A DNA stretch of 64,000 nucleotides from Methanoculleus frigidifontis (GTDB lineage: Archaea > Halobacteriota > Methanomicrobia > Methanomicrobiales > Methanoculleaceae), in NCBI RefSeq assembly GCF_030464345.1, contig NZ_VCYH01000011.1:1-64000 (forward strand), written 5' to 3'. A program made the position numbers and the translations under genes. Position 1 is the first letter of the stretch. The number at the start of each line of letters is the position of its first letter. A model generated the notes under the pieces. It had not been told where the DNA came from. It searched no databases and worked only from the letters and a program-made list of their open reading frames with translations. Of the stretch, positions 27,363-36,664 are shown piece after piece.

Positions 27363-28487
27363 ATGCACTTCGCTGACGGGACGGTGCCGGAGGACTACCT
27401 TACCTACATCCGCCACAAGCATCTGTGGATACTGGGCGGCCTCTGTGCCCTCTTTGTCCTCTTCATCCTCTCGATATCGGTCGGTGCTGTCGGTATTCCC
27501 GCCTACGATGTGTTTCTCACCCTCGTAAACGGTCTCATCGATCGGATCGACGGGGTGCTGCACCTCGGGATCCCCCACGTCAGCGACACTGTGTCGCATA
27601 AGTGGGATGCGATCGTCTGGAATATCAGGCTCCCCCAGGCGCTCGCGGCGGTCGTCGCCGGTGTCGGGCTCTCCGTCGCCGGTGTCGCGATGCAGTCGAT
27701 CCTGCGAAACCCGCTCGGGTCGCCCTTCACCCTCGGCATATCGAACGCCGGCGCGTTCGGCGCAGCGGTCTCGGTGATCCTCCTCGGCACCGGCACCATG
27801 CAGTCGACGATCGCCGGCGCCGTCACGATCAACAACCCCTACGTGACGACGCTCCTGGCATTCTTCTTCTGCCTTCTGGCGACCGCGGTAATCCTGCTTA
27901 TCTCAAAAGTGCGGGGGGCGTCACCTGAAGTGATGGTGCTTGCCGGCGTGGCGCTCTCTTCGCTCTTCACGGCAGGGACGATGTTTCTCCAGTACTTCGC
28001 GGACGATTCGCAGCTCGCCGCAGTCGTCTTCTGGACGTTCGGCGACGTCGGCCGGGCGACGTGGGAGACGGTCGGGCTCATGGCGGTGATCGTTGCCGCT
28101 GCGACGCTCTTCTTTGCGGTGAACCGCTGGAACTACAACGCCATCGATGCCGGGGACGAGACCGCCAAGGGTCTCGGCGTCAACGTCGAGAGCGTCCGGA
28201 ACATCGGTATGGTTGTCGCGGCGCTGGTCTCCGCGGTGATCGTCTCGTTCCTCGGGGTCATCGGCTTCGTCGGACTTGTCTGCCCGCATATGGTCCGCCG
28301 TATCATCGGAGACGACCAGCGCTTCCTGATTCCCGGTTCCTGCGTCATGGGCGCCGTCCTGCTGCTTGCCGCAGACACCGTCGCACGGCTGATCGTGGCG
28401 CCGTACGTGCTCCCCGTAGCGGTTCTGACCGCGTTTATGGGCGCACCGGTCTTCATCTACCTGCTTCTGCGGGGGTATCGCTCGTGA
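27363..28487 (+). CDS. ABC importer permease, FecCD family
   Basis: 374 residues with about ten transmembrane helices. The family core is clear: IRLPQALAAVVAGVGLSVAG, then QSILRNPLGSPFTLGISNAG near the middle, and GVIGFVGLVCPHMVRRIIG in the coupling region. The N-terminus has about 25 extra residues before the first helix (MHFADGTVPEDYLTYIRHKH). GGAGGG lies a few bases before the ATG. It overlaps the ATPase gene by GTGA, so the three genes form one importer operon: lipoprotein, permease, ATPase. Confidence 0.92.
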   Translation: MHFADGTVPEDYLTYIRHKHLWILGGLCALFVLFILSISVGAVGIPAYDVFLTLVNGLIDRIDGVLHLGIPHVSDTVSHKWDAIVWNIRLPQALAAVVAGVGLSVAGVAMQSILRNPLGSPFTLGISNAGAFGAAVSVILLGTGTMQSTIAGAVTINNPYVTTLLAFFFCLLATAVILLISKVRGASPEVMVLAGVALSSLFTAGTMFLQYFADDSQLAAVVFWTFGDVGRATWETVGLMAVIVAAATLFFAVNRWNYNAIDAGDETAKGLGVNVESVRNIGMVVAALVSAVIVSFLGVIGFVGLVCPHMVRRIIGDDQRFLIPGSCVMGAVLLLAADTVARLIVAPYVLPVAVLTAFMGAPVFIYLLLRGYRS

Positions 28488-29251
28488 TCCTCGAGGTCGA
28501 CGATGTGGCATTCACCTACCGGAGCGCCCCCGTCATCCGGGAGGTCACCTTCGCGCTCCGCCCCCACGAAACCCTGGCCATCCTCGGGCCGAACGGCGTC
28601 GGCAAGACGACGCTTCTGAAGTGCATGAACGCCATCTTAAAGCCGCGCTGCGGCAGCATTCTCGTGGAAGGTACGGATATGCTGCGTGCGGACCGGATGG
28701 AGATAGCCCGGAAGGTGGGGTATGTGTCGCAGAAGTGCGAGGCCGGCAGGCTCACTGCCTTCGATGCCATCCTGCTCGGGCGGCGGCCGCATATCGGGTG
28801 GAATGTCTCTGAGAAGGATTTGAAGATCGTCGAGGCGGCGATCCGGCGGCTGCGCCTCGAAGACCTCTCGCTGCGCTACATCGACGAGATGAGCGGCGGC
28901 GAACTCCAGAAGGTGAACATTGCACGAGCGCTGGTGCAGGAGCCGCGTCTGCTCCTGCTGGACGAGCCCACGAGCAGCCTCGACCTGCGCAACCAGCTCG
29001 ATATTCTCGGGATTGTCCGGCAGGTCGTGGCCGACCACGACGTCTCTGCGGTCATGACGATGCACGACCTCAATCTCGCGCTCCGGTACGCGGACCGGTT
29101 CATCTTCCTCAGGGACGGCATCATCCACGCCGCCGGCGGCATTGAGGTGGTGACCCCTGAGACCATCGAGGCGGTCTACGGGGTGCCGGTGACAGTCGAG
29201 CGCTACAACGGTTTCTCCCTCGTCATTCCGCTGGCCGGGCACGAGGCCTGA
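28484..29251 (+). CDS. ABC importer ATPase (FecE/BtuD type)
   Basis: About 255 residues starting at GTG 28484 (VILEVDDVAFTYRS), four bases inside the permease gene. Walker A is GPNGVGKTT, the signature is SGGELQKVNIARAL, Walker B is LLLLDEPTSSLD, and the switch histidine is in MTMHDLNLALRYADR. All catalytic residues are present. It powers uptake through the adjacent FecCD permease dimer. The stop abuts the stop of the convergent DUF1622 gene. Confidence 0.92.
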   Translation: MILEVDDVAFTYRSAPVIREVTFALRPHETLAILGPNGVGKTTLLKCMNAILKPRCGSILVEGTDMLRADRMEIARKVGYVSQKCEAGRLTAFDAILLGRRPHIGWNVSEKDLKIVEAAIRRLRLEDLSLRYIDEMSGGELQKVNIARALVQEPRLLLLDEPTSSLDLRNQLDILGIVRQVVADHDVSAVMTMHDLNLALRYADRFIFLRDGIIHAAGGIEVVTPETIEAVYGVPVTVERYNGFSLVIPLAGHEA

Positions 29252-29599
29252 TCAGATCTTTTTATCCTCCGGCATCTCCTGCACTTCTTTCCCGAGGAAG
29301 TAACTCACAACGGTTCTGATGGCGACGATGGCGCCGAGGACGGCGAGATCCTGGAACGTCGGTTCGAGGATGGTTTTGAGCACGTCGGCGGCAACGAAGA
29401 ACTCAAGCCCGATCAGGATCCGGGTGGTAAAACCCCACCGGATGTCGTGATAGCTCAGTTTCTGCAGGCCGGACTCGCGTTTCAGGAGCTGGACAATGGC
29501 GATGGCCGCCCCGTAGACGATGAAGAGGGCTCCGAAGATGCCGAGCACCGACTCGACGATCCCGATGGCCTGTTCGAGCACCATTGTTCCGGCGGCCAT
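29252..29599 (-). CDS. DUF1622 family membrane protein
   Basis: About 115 residues from ATG 29599 (MAAGTMVLEQ); ATG 29584 is equally possible, and a ccttatcc box at about 29608-29615 fits a leaderless start near there. Three transmembrane helices. The segment RWGFTTRILIGLEFFVAADVLKTIL followed by VAIRTVVSYFL is the signature of DUF1622, a family of small membrane proteins without known function. The neighbours do not suggest a job. Confidence 0.8.
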   Translation of the reverse strand: MAAGTMVLEQAIGIVESVLGIFGALFIVYGAAIAIVQLLKRESGLQKLSYHDIRWGFTTRILIGLEFFVAADVLKTILEPTFQDLAVLGAIVAIRTVVSYFLGKEVQEMPEDKKI

Positions 29600-29718
29600 A
29601 GGGAGAGCAGATGGATAAGGTTTGTGCACGAGCGCGGCAGGAGTGTCACAGTGCGAAGGCCTAAATGGTATCGGGAGAAAAATCCCGATTACTGTGCCGG
29701 GACGCGAATGGTGATTGT

Positions 29719-30978
29719 ATGAACCGCGAAATGGAAGAGAACGGGCTCCTCAGTTCACCCGTCCGCCGGGTGGCCGTCTACTCGCTGGCGCTCAACATCT
29801 CGCTGGTTTCCATCAAGTATCTGCTCTCGGTGGCCACGGGAAGCCTGGCGCTGCGGGCCGACGCGGTTCATTCGCTCGTCGACGTCTTCGCGTCGATCGC
29901 CCTGATCCTCGGCCTTGTCATATCGACGCGAAAGAGCCCAAAGTTCCCGTACGGCCTCTATAAGATCGAGAACGTCGTCTCGGTGGTCATCGCGCTGCTC
30001 CTCTTCCTGACCGCCTACGAGATCGTGCAGCAGGCGCTCTTTGAGGATACGGCTGCGGTATCCTACGACCTGCCGGTCCTCGTCGTGGTGGCGCTCCTGA
30101 TCCCGGTCCCGTTCCTCTTCGGCCGCTACGAGATGCACGTCGGCCGCCGCTACAACTCCCCGGGCCTCGTCGCCGACGGCAACCAGTTCACCGCTGACGT
30201 TCTCTCGTCGGCGATCGTCTTTCTCGGCCTTGTGGGGAGCGCCTTCGGTCTTCCGCTCGACCGGATTGCCGCCGTCATCGTCGCCGTCTTCATCCTGCGG
30301 GCCGGGTGGGGAATCCTCGTCGACGGAATGCGAGTGCTCCTCGACGCATCGGTCGATCAGAAGACGCTTGAGGAGATCCGGGGGTTCATCCTCGCCGAAC
30401 CGGCCGTCGCCGACGTGCGGCGCATCACCGGCCGCAACTCGGGCAGATACGTCTTTGTCGAGGCGGATGTCGCCTTCAGGATCGACGATCTCGAGCAGGC
30501 GCACCGGATCAGCGAGCGGATCAAGGAGACGATCCGGGATACCATACCCCGTGTCGACCGGGTCGTCCTGCACCTCGAACCGGCATCGGTGACGCATACG
30601 CGGTATGCCGTGGCCCTCGGCGATGAAGAGGGGACGATCAGCCCGCACTTCGGCGAAGCCCCGCTGTTCGCCATCATCGACTTCGACCGCTCTGCCGGGA
30701 AGGTGGACGAGATGCGGCTCATCACCAACCCCTACACGGAGGTTGAGAAGGGAAAGGGTATGCAGACGGCGCGGCGGCTCCTTACGGAGAAACCCGACGT
30801 CGTCGTCACCCGGGAGCGTATGGCCGGGAAGGGGCCGGCGTATCTCTTCGCGGAGGCCGGGGTCGAGGTTCTGCGGACAGAGATCCCGCTACTCAAGGAG
30901 TTCCTGCAGGCCGTCCGGTCGGGAGAGGGAACGGAACCGGATGAAATTTCCGCCGCGGCGAACCACGGGCAGGAGTAG
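29719..30978 (+). CDS. CDF-type cation exporter fused to a NifX-like domain
   Basis: About 419 residues. Residues 1-300 are a cation diffusion facilitator: six helices, with the metal site in LRADAVHSLVDVFAS (an HxxxD motif on helix 2) and VADGNQFTADVLSS (D..xxxxD on helix 5), then a cytoplasmic ferredoxin-like domain ending near LHLEPAS. Residues 305-400 are a dinitrogenase iron-molybdenum cofactor (NifX/NifB-C) domain with ISPHFGEAPLFAIID and KGKGMQTARRL. Family members export Fe2+, Zn2+ or Mn2+; the fused domain suggests an iron or Fe-S link. GGTGAT precedes ATG 29719. Confidence 0.85.
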   Translation: MNREMEENGLLSSPVRRVAVYSLALNISLVSIKYLLSVATGSLALRADAVHSLVDVFASIALILGLVISTRKSPKFPYGLYKIENVVSVVIALLLFLTAYEIVQQALFEDTAAVSYDLPVLVVVALLIPVPFLFGRYEMHVGRRYNSPGLVADGNQFTADVLSSAIVFLGLVGSAFGLPLDRIAAVIVAVFILRAGWGILVDGMRVLLDASVDQKTLEEIRGFILAEPAVADVRRITGRNSGRYVFVEADVAFRIDDLEQAHRISERIKETIRDTIPRVDRVVLHLEPASVTHTRYAVALGDEEGTISPHFGEAPLFAIIDFDRSAGKVDEMRLITNPYTEVEKGKGMQTARRLLTEKPDVVVTRERMAGKGPAYLFAEAGVEVLRTEIPLLKEFLQAVRSGEGTEPDEISAAANHGQE

Positions 30979-30986
30979 TCTCGCGG

Positions 30987-31415
30987 TTACCTTTCGGACG
31001 GGATCTCCTGTTGCAGGCGTTCCTGCGCCTTTCGTACAACCTCCTGCGAATTTCTAAAGGTGATTGCCCGGATCGCCTGCCGGTACGGCAGCCACCGGTA
31101 GTCGATATGTTCGTCGGAGAGCACGACATCGTGCTGCCGTGTCTCTATCAGGTAGTAGATAACCTCCTTGTAGACCGTGTGCCCGCGGCGCCTGAAGAAG
31201 TAGTGCACCCCTTCGCGAAACTCCGGAACGAACCGTGCGTCGGTGATACCGGTCTCCTCTTCAAGTTCCCGCAGTACCGTCTCGACCTCTTTCTCGCTGC
31301 GCCTGCCGTGGCCCTTGACGAGGTCCCAGTGGCCGGCCTCGTACTGCAGGAGCAGATACTCGGTCTCCCGGTTTCTCCGGAAGACGACGGCACCACAGGA
31401 CTTCTCTCTCGGCAC
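30987..31415 (-). CDS. Nudix hydrolase (Ap4A-hydrolase-like)
   Basis: 142 residues, GTG start at 31415 with GGGGTGA six bases upstream inside the UDG stop region. The Nudix box is complete, from GHGRRSE to EEETGI: G x5 E x7 REU x EE x G U. The N-terminal SCGAVVFRRNRETEYLLLQY and the WDLVKGH lead-in resemble diadenosine tetraphosphate hydrolases of the archaeal/eukaryotic type. Housecleaning of dinucleoside polyphosphates is the likely role. It follows the uracil-DNA glycosylase gene by six bases, so the pair is probably co-transcribed. Confidence 0.85.
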   Translation of the reverse strand: MPREKSCGAVVFRRNRETEYLLLQYEAGHWDLVKGHGRRSEKEVETVLRELEEETGITDARFVPEFREGVHYFFRRRGHTVYKEVIYYLIETRQHDVVLSDEHIDYRWLPYRQAIRAITFRNSQEVVRKAQERLQQEIPSER

Positions 31416-31421
31416 CTCCGG

Positions 31422-32024
31422 TCACCCCCCGGCCACGGCAAGCTCCGCCCGGATCGCTGCAAAGTCCTCTTCGAGCCCTGTCCGGTATGCGGGGTTGTAC
31501 AGGGCGGCTGCCGGGTGGAGCGTGGGGATGATGCGGACCGGATGATCGGCGATGGTTGCCTCGTAGACGTTTCCCCTGATATCGGTGATCCGGTCGAACG
31601 CGACCGGGATCCGGGAGAGCAGGTGCCGCGTCGAGTGCCTCCCGAGCGTGACGATGATCTCAGGCCGGACGATCCGGATCTGGTGGTCGAGGTAGGGTGT
31701 GCAGGCCGCGATCTCGTCCTCCCGCGGATCCCGGTTGCCGGGCGGGCGGTGTTTGACGATGTTTGCGATGAAGACGTCAGAACGCGCAAGCCCGATCCCG
31801 GCGAGGAGCGTTTCGAGGAGAGCCCCTGCACGCCCGACGAATGGTCTGCCGGTGAGGTCTTCCTGTCTGCCGGGGGCCTCGCCGATGAACATCAGCCCGG
31901 CGGTGACGCTCCCCTCTCCCGGAACGGCGTGATGCGCCTCCTTCCAGAGCGGGCACTTCCTGCATTCCCGGATCACCGCAGAGAGTGCTTCCATCTGCTC
32001 TCCTCTTCCGGGTGCCTCGTCCAT
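31422..32024 (-). CDS. Uracil-DNA glycosylase, family 4 (Fe-S type)
   Basis: About 200 residues. ATG 32024 is preferred to 32042 because CTGAGGA lies five bases upstream of it. It removes uracil from DNA to start base-excision repair. Motif 1 is GEAPGRQED and motif 2 is HPAAALYNP. Cluster ligands seen are CRKC near the N-terminus and the Cys in EIAACTPYL. The fourth position, usually KCRPPGNR, reads KHRPPGNR, so a histidine replaces one cysteine. It forms an operon with the Nudix hydrolase. Confidence 0.87.
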   Translation of the reverse strand: MDEAPGRGEQMEALSAVIRECRKCPLWKEAHHAVPGEGSVTAGLMFIGEAPGRQEDLTGRPFVGRAGALLETLLAGIGLARSDVFIANIVKHRPPGNRDPREDEIAACTPYLDHQIRIVRPEIIVTLGRHSTRHLLSRIPVAFDRITDIRGNVYEATIADHPVRIIPTLHPAAALYNPAYRTGLEEDFAAIRAELAVAGG

Positions 32025-32136
32025 AGAGTTCCTCAGTTTCATTCATTCGGGGAACTATGTTAAGTGTTGTGTTTCTTGTGCCGGCGTTCCCGGGATCGAT
32101 CGCCTCATCACGGATGCGCGTGCATAGGTGGTGAGT

Positions 32137-32706
32137 ATGTTTGTCAAGATCTGTGGCATGACGACTCCCGGGGATGCGACATTCGCCGTCAATTCAGGGG
32201 CGGACGCCGTCGGGATGGTCGTCTGCTCCGAATCGCTCCGGGAGATCCCGCTCGAACGGGCGGCGGAGATCATTGCAGCCGTCGGGTCGCGGGCGGCGAC
32301 GGTCTGCGTCACGCATACGTCGTCGCGTGACGAACTTACGGCAATACTCGCCCTGCAGCCCACCGCGGTCCAGATATCCCACGACTTTTCGTTTCCGGAT
32401 GAGCGGGCTGTCCGCGTCATCCGGGTGCTGGAGCCAGGCGACCCGCCACGGGCCGACTGCGATGCGGTGATCGTGGATGCGAGCCGGGGCACCGGGCGGC
32501 GATACGACGGCGAATACGCCCGGCGGATCGTCCGTGATTCGCCGGTGCCGGTGTATCTCGCCGGAGGGCTGACACCGGAGAACGTCGGGGAGGCGATCCG
32601 TGAGGTGCGGCCGTACGCCGTCGACGTCTGCTCGGGGCTCGAGGCAGCGCCCGGGATAAAGGATCGCCGGAAAGTCGTCTCGTTTCTGCGGGCGTGCCGG
32701 ATTTGA
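32137..32706 (+). CDS. trpF: Phosphoribosylanthranilate isomerase
   Basis: About 189 residues; ATG 32137 with GGTGGTGA just before it. TrpF catalyses the Amadori rearrangement in tryptophan synthesis. Catalytic features are the Cys in VKICGM at the N-terminus and the Asp in the VIVDASRGTG strand. The phosphate-binding segment YLAGGLTPENV and the C-terminal AVDVCSGLE are also characteristic. No other trp gene is in the window, so trpF is separated from a trp operon. It is slightly shorter than most (about 200). Confidence 0.9.
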   Translation: MFVKICGMTTPGDATFAVNSGADAVGMVVCSESLREIPLERAAEIIAAVGSRAATVCVTHTSSRDELTAILALQPTAVQISHDFSFPDERAVRVIRVLEPGDPPRADCDAVIVDASRGTGRRYDGEYARRIVRDSPVPVYLAGGLTPENVGEAIREVRPYAVDVCSGLEAAPGIKDRRKVVSFLRACRI

Positions 32707-32898
32707 AATGGCCGTTTGAACTGGTTTTCCCGTTTTTGGCGAGAATTGCGCCGTAAATGGGTCTGAAGGTATAAATAGCAATGAGCGTGAATATATATGG
32801 TATCGATCGCTCATCCCGAGCGATCCGCATCGTGCCCCTGGAGGCAGGGAGCCCTGCAGAAAGCCCGCTGCAGGACGGAACGGGAGCTGTTGACAATT

Positions 32899-34440
32899 AT
32901 GGACGAGAATGAGAATCTCTGTTTTGAGAGATCAAAGATCGATAAAATAAACGATCTGCGGGAACGCGGCATGACGGTCTATCCGTACTCCTTTGCGAGG
33001 AACGATGCGATCACTGCGATCAAAGACCGGTTCAGCGACGCAGGTCACGAAAAGAGCGACGAGCAGGTCTCCACCGCCGGGAGGCTCTACCTTATACGCC
33101 GCCACGGCAAGACCATCTTTGCGGACATGGGCGATGCGGACGGGAGGATCCAGCTCTATATCCGGAAGAACGATCTCGGAGACGAGAAGTTCGATCTCTT
33201 CAAAGATTACATCGACAACGGCGACATCATCGGGGTGACCGGCCACGTCTTCCGGACGAAGATGGGCGAGCTCACCATCTGGGTGGACGACTTTTCCCTC
33301 CTGACGAAATCGGTCTGCGCTCTGCCCGAGAAGTTCCACGGGCTGAAGAACGTCGAGACGCGCTACCGGCAGCGCTACCTCGACCTCATCATGAACGAGG
33401 AGAGCCGCGAGACGTTTCGAACACGCAGCAGGATCATCTCCCACCTGCGCACGTTCCTCCTCGACCGCGAGTTTCTGGAGTTCGAGACGCCGACGCTCCA
33501 GCCGATCTACGGCGGGGCGAACGCACGGCCGTTCACGACCTACCATAACTTCCTCGAGCAGAAGCTGTATCTCCGGATCGCTCCCGAGCTCTACCTCAAG
33601 CGGCTCGTCGTCGGCGGGTTCGACAAGGTCTTCGAGATCGCCAAGAACTTCCGGAACGAGGACATCGACACCAACCACAACCCCGAGTTCACGATGGTCG
33701 AGATCTACGAGGCATACCGGGACTACTACGATATGATGGATCTCACCGAGGAGATCATCGCCTCGCTCGCCCGCGAGGTCCAGGGCTCGTCCACGATCGA
33801 GTATGAGGGGACGCCTCTCCACTTCGAGCGGCCGTGGCGGCGGATGAGCATGGACGAGGCGGTGCGTGAGTATGCAGGGATATCCGTCTTCGACCGGACG
33901 GTCGAAGAACTTGCAGCATTCGCCCGGGAGCACGGCGTCGAGGAGTACGAGTCGGCCGCGACCCGGGGCGAGTTCCTCGTCCTCTTCTTCGAGCACTTTG
34001 CCGAGAAGCAGCTCATCCAGCCGACGTTCGTCTACGACTTCCCGATCGAAAATTCGCCGCTCGCAAAGAAGCACCGCGAGCACGAGGGGCTCACCGAGCG
34101 GTTCGAGCTCTTCATCTACGGGATGGAGATGGCCAACGGCTTTTCGGAGCTGAACGACCCGGTCGACCAGAAGGCACGGCTTGAACTCCAGGACGCAAAG
34201 CGGCGGCGGGGAGATCTCGAGGCGCAGATGATCGACTACGACTTCATCAACGCGCTCGGTTATGGGATGCCGCCGACCGGGGGCGTCGGTATCGGCATCG
34301 ACCGCCTAGTGATGCTCCTGACCGACAAGAGCTCTATCAAGGAGGTGCTGCTCTTCCCGCAGATGAAGGTGCAGCAGCAGGAGAGCGGCGCGGAAGAGTC
34401 GGAAGAATCCGTCGAGAGCGATGAAGGGAACGCAGCGTAG
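32899..34440 (+). CDS. lysS: Lysyl-tRNA synthetase, class II
   Basis: About 513 residues from ATG 32899. The N-terminal OB-fold anticodon-binding domain (about 50-140) has VSTAGRLYLIRRHGKTIFA. The class II catalytic core follows: ETPTLQPIYGGANARPF, motif 2 in FEIAKNFRNEDIDTNHNPEF, and motif 3 in GVGIGIDRLVMLL. Many methanogens use a class I LysRS, so a class II enzyme of bacterial type here may reflect an old transfer; that is inference. About 190 bases upstream carry AT-rich promoter-like sequence. It overlaps the downstream ywbE-like gene by 20 bases. Confidence 0.93.
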   Translation: MDENENLCFERSKIDKINDLRERGMTVYPYSFARNDAITAIKDRFSDAGHEKSDEQVSTAGRLYLIRRHGKTIFADMGDADGRIQLYIRKNDLGDEKFDLFKDYIDNGDIIGVTGHVFRTKMGELTIWVDDFSLLTKSVCALPEKFHGLKNVETRYRQRYLDLIMNEESRETFRTRSRIISHLRTFLLDREFLEFETPTLQPIYGGANARPFTTYHNFLEQKLYLRIAPELYLKRLVVGGFDKVFEIAKNFRNEDIDTNHNPEFTMVEIYEAYRDYYDMMDLTEEIIASLAREVQGSSTIEYEGTPLHFERPWRRMSMDEAVREYAGISVFDRTVEELAAFAREHGVEEYESAATRGEFLVLFFEHFAEKQLIQPTFVYDFPIENSPLAKKHREHEGLTERFELFIYGMEMANGFSELNDPVDQKARLELQDAKRRRGDLEAQMIDYDFINALGYGMPPTGGVGIGIDRLVMLLTDKSSIKEVLLFPQMKVQQQESGAEESEESVESDEGNAA

Positions 34441-34621
34441 TTCGATCCGGCCGGGCATGACGGTCGAGATCGTCCAGAAGGCGGATCAGCGGACTGGCAG
34501 GCGCACCCGCGGCGTCGTAAAGGAGATCCTCACGAACTCGGCGCAGCACCCCCACGGGATCAAGGTGCGCCTGCAGGACGGCCGGGTCGGGCGCGTGCAG
34601 GCGATCGTCGACGGTGAATAA
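34421..34621 (+). CDS. YwbE family protein
   Basis: 66 residues of the YwbE/DUF2196 family: IRPGMTVEIVQKADQRTGRRTRG, then VRLQDGRVGRVQAIV. The function is unknown; the beta-rich, basic character suggests a small RNA- or translation-linked protein. The ATG is inside the end of lysS (20-base overlap), so the two are translated from one message. Confidence 0.82.
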   Translation: MKGTQRSSIRPGMTVEIVQKADQRTGRRTRGVVKEILTNSAQHPHGIKVRLQDGRVGRVQAIVDGE

Positions 34622-34623
34622 CC

Positions 34624-36504
34624 CTATCCTGTATCCGCCTTCTGCAGCGTGAACCTGATTGCAGTACCCCGCTCCGGTTCTCCGGGAACCCTGTCCTCCA
34701 CCCATATCCTGCCGCCATACCGCTCGACGAGCATCCGGCAGATGTAGAGGCCGAGACCCCGACCGCTCTTCTCTCCTCCCCCTCTGGTAAACCGGCTGAA
34801 GAGTTCTGTCTTCACCGCATCCGGGATGCCGGGGCCGGTATCCTCGACCGATACGACGACCTCGCCGCCGTGTTCCCGGGCGGCGATGGCGACCTCGACC
34901 TCCGGGCCGCCGAATTTTGCGGCGTTGCCGATGAGGTTTGTGAAGATCTCGGAGAGCAGGTCGTCGGCAAGGACGTGGGCACCGGTGCCTGCATACCGGA
35001 TCCGGGTATCGGGGTAATGCTCGATCTCTGCCCGGATGACCGGGTCGAGCGCAACGGGGGCAAGGACGGTCTTCCCCTCGTGGATCTGCCTGATGGTGTT
35101 GACGTTTCTGATGATCTGGGCGTTCTTCTGGAGCGCTCTGTGCAGTTTCTCGGTGTACTCCCGCGGCTCGCCGTCGAGTTCCTCCAGCAGCAGATCGGCG
35201 TAGAGGATGGCCGTGTTCGTCGTGTTGTTGACGTCGTGCGCCATAATGTCCAGGTACAGGTTTGCCTTCTCCGTCGACTCCTGCAGCCGGACCGTCCGCT
35301 CCCGGACCTGCTCTTCGAGCCCCTCGCTGTACTCCCGGATCGTTTCTTCCGACTCTTTCAGCCGGCTGATGGTGGACTTCAGTGTTCCCACCATCCGGTT
35401 GATGCTCTGCTCAAGCACCCGGACTTCCCGCGCCGCCGCGACCCGGACGGTGTGATCGAGGTCGCCGTCTGCGATCACCTCGATATCGTCGACGATCTCC
35501 GCGATCGGCCGGGTGAGCCGGCGGGTCACCGCCAGTATGGCGATGCTGCAGAGGCTGATCGCCAGGAGCGCGATGGCCGACCGGTAGAAGAGCATCTGAT
35601 CGAGCTCGTCCTGAATGAGCGCCGTATTGTAGGTCAGTTCGATGATGAGGCTCGTGTCGGAGGGATACGCGGGATCTTTCAGGTCGATGAAGAGGTAGCG
35701 GGTCAGTTTTCCGTCGCCCTGCACCTCGTAGTCCGAACGGGCGGGCACGATCACCTCCGTCACCAGCCGCTGCGCATCCGGGTTGATCGTTGTGTTCGTC
35801 TCGTCTACGGGATTGCCGAAGACGTCATATGCCTGGATCGATTCGAGGTACGGATTGAGCGCGACCAGGTTCTGCATATTCTCCATAGATCGCACCCGGT
35901 TGCGCTCGTCGGCAAACGCCTCCGGGACGAACCCGAGCTCAAGGAGGTAACGATGGTCCGGCGTCGGCATGTAGGCGAACTTCCGGATCTGCCCGGTCGC
36001 CTGCTCGTAGACGACGCGGTCGGCGGCGAAGGAGTCCCCCTGGCGCAGCTCGGTGATCTCGGCGTAAAATTCAGGGTTGTCCCGAAAGTCGCGTCCCTGG
36101 TCGGGCGGGTAGGTGGTGTACTCGATCACGCCCTCCTCGTTGATGACGTAGAGGTCGATCATCCCGCCCATCCGCTCTTTGATCCCTGCCAGATCCATCG
36201 CTGACGGATCTCCGCCGGTTCGGTTGTACTCCCGGAGAAAGAGATCGAACCCGGTCTCCAGCCTGGCGTTGAGAGCGTCGTCGAAGAGTTTCAGGCCTGC
36301 ATCGGTGTTCTCGACCGAGGTGCGGATGCTCCGCTCCGTAACATTCTGCAGCGTACTCAGATCCGATGTCATCCGATTCTGCTCTTCGACGTAATCGTGG
36401 ACCGAGATGAGTCCTATGGTGGGGATGACGATGAGGAGAATGGCCAGGATAAATATATGGGTGAACGGCCGGTCTTTCGTGTCACCATTGTTGGTTCTCT
36501 TCAT
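34624..36504 (-). CDS. Membrane sensor histidine kinase, paralogue 1
   Basis: 626 residues. TM1 (about 14-34) and TM2 (about 300-322) frame an external sensor of about 265 residues that contains MIDLYVINEEGVIEYTTYPP and IRKFAYMPTPDHRYLLELG, consistent with a Cache-like fold. A HAMP domain follows (RRLTRPIAEIVDDI, DGDLDH), then a coiled coil. The histidine box LDIMAHDVNNT places His near residue 423. The ATPase has N-box NLIGNAAKFGG, G1 DTGPGIP and G2 GRGLGLYICRML. No receiver domain is present. It is the last of three tandem paralogues on this strand, 160 bases behind the second. The ligand is unknown. Confidence 0.88.
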   Translation of the reverse strand: MKRTNNGDTKDRPFTHIFILAILLIVIPTIGLISVHDYVEEQNRMTSDLSTLQNVTERSIRTSVENTDAGLKLFDDALNARLETGFDLFLREYNRTGGDPSAMDLAGIKERMGGMIDLYVINEEGVIEYTTYPPDQGRDFRDNPEFYAEITELRQGDSFAADRVVYEQATGQIRKFAYMPTPDHRYLLELGFVPEAFADERNRVRSMENMQNLVALNPYLESIQAYDVFGNPVDETNTTINPDAQRLVTEVIVPARSDYEVQGDGKLTRYLFIDLKDPAYPSDTSLIIELTYNTALIQDELDQMLFYRSAIALLAISLCSIAILAVTRRLTRPIAEIVDDIEVIADGDLDHTVRVAAAREVRVLEQSINRMVGTLKSTISRLKESEETIREYSEGLEEQVRERTVRLQESTEKANLYLDIMAHDVNNTTNTAILYADLLLEELDGEPREYTEKLHRALQKNAQIIRNVNTIRQIHEGKTVLAPVALDPVIRAEIEHYPDTRIRYAGTGAHVLADDLLSEIFTNLIGNAAKFGGPEVEVAIAAREHGGEVVVSVEDTGPGIPDAVKTELFSRFTRGGGEKSGRGLGLYICRMLVERYGGRIWVEDRVPGEPERGTAIRFTLQKADTG

Positions 36505-36664
36505 GAGCCGGGTATATGCGGGCGCAGAGGCTACGGGCGCTGTCCGGGATCGGTGCGGCGGATATCACTCCGGCAGGAGACCCGCCTGTGGTCGGGATGC
36601 CTCCGGAGATCGGTCACCCGTATCGCATTCTCCGTGCTTAAGACTTCCTCCCATCTCCCTCTGC

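Noticed and set aside
32707-32898. Hairpin-rich leader before lysS as a T-box or riboswitch
   Set aside because: Stems such as cagggagccctg are short and no known archaeal riboswitch pattern could be recognised.
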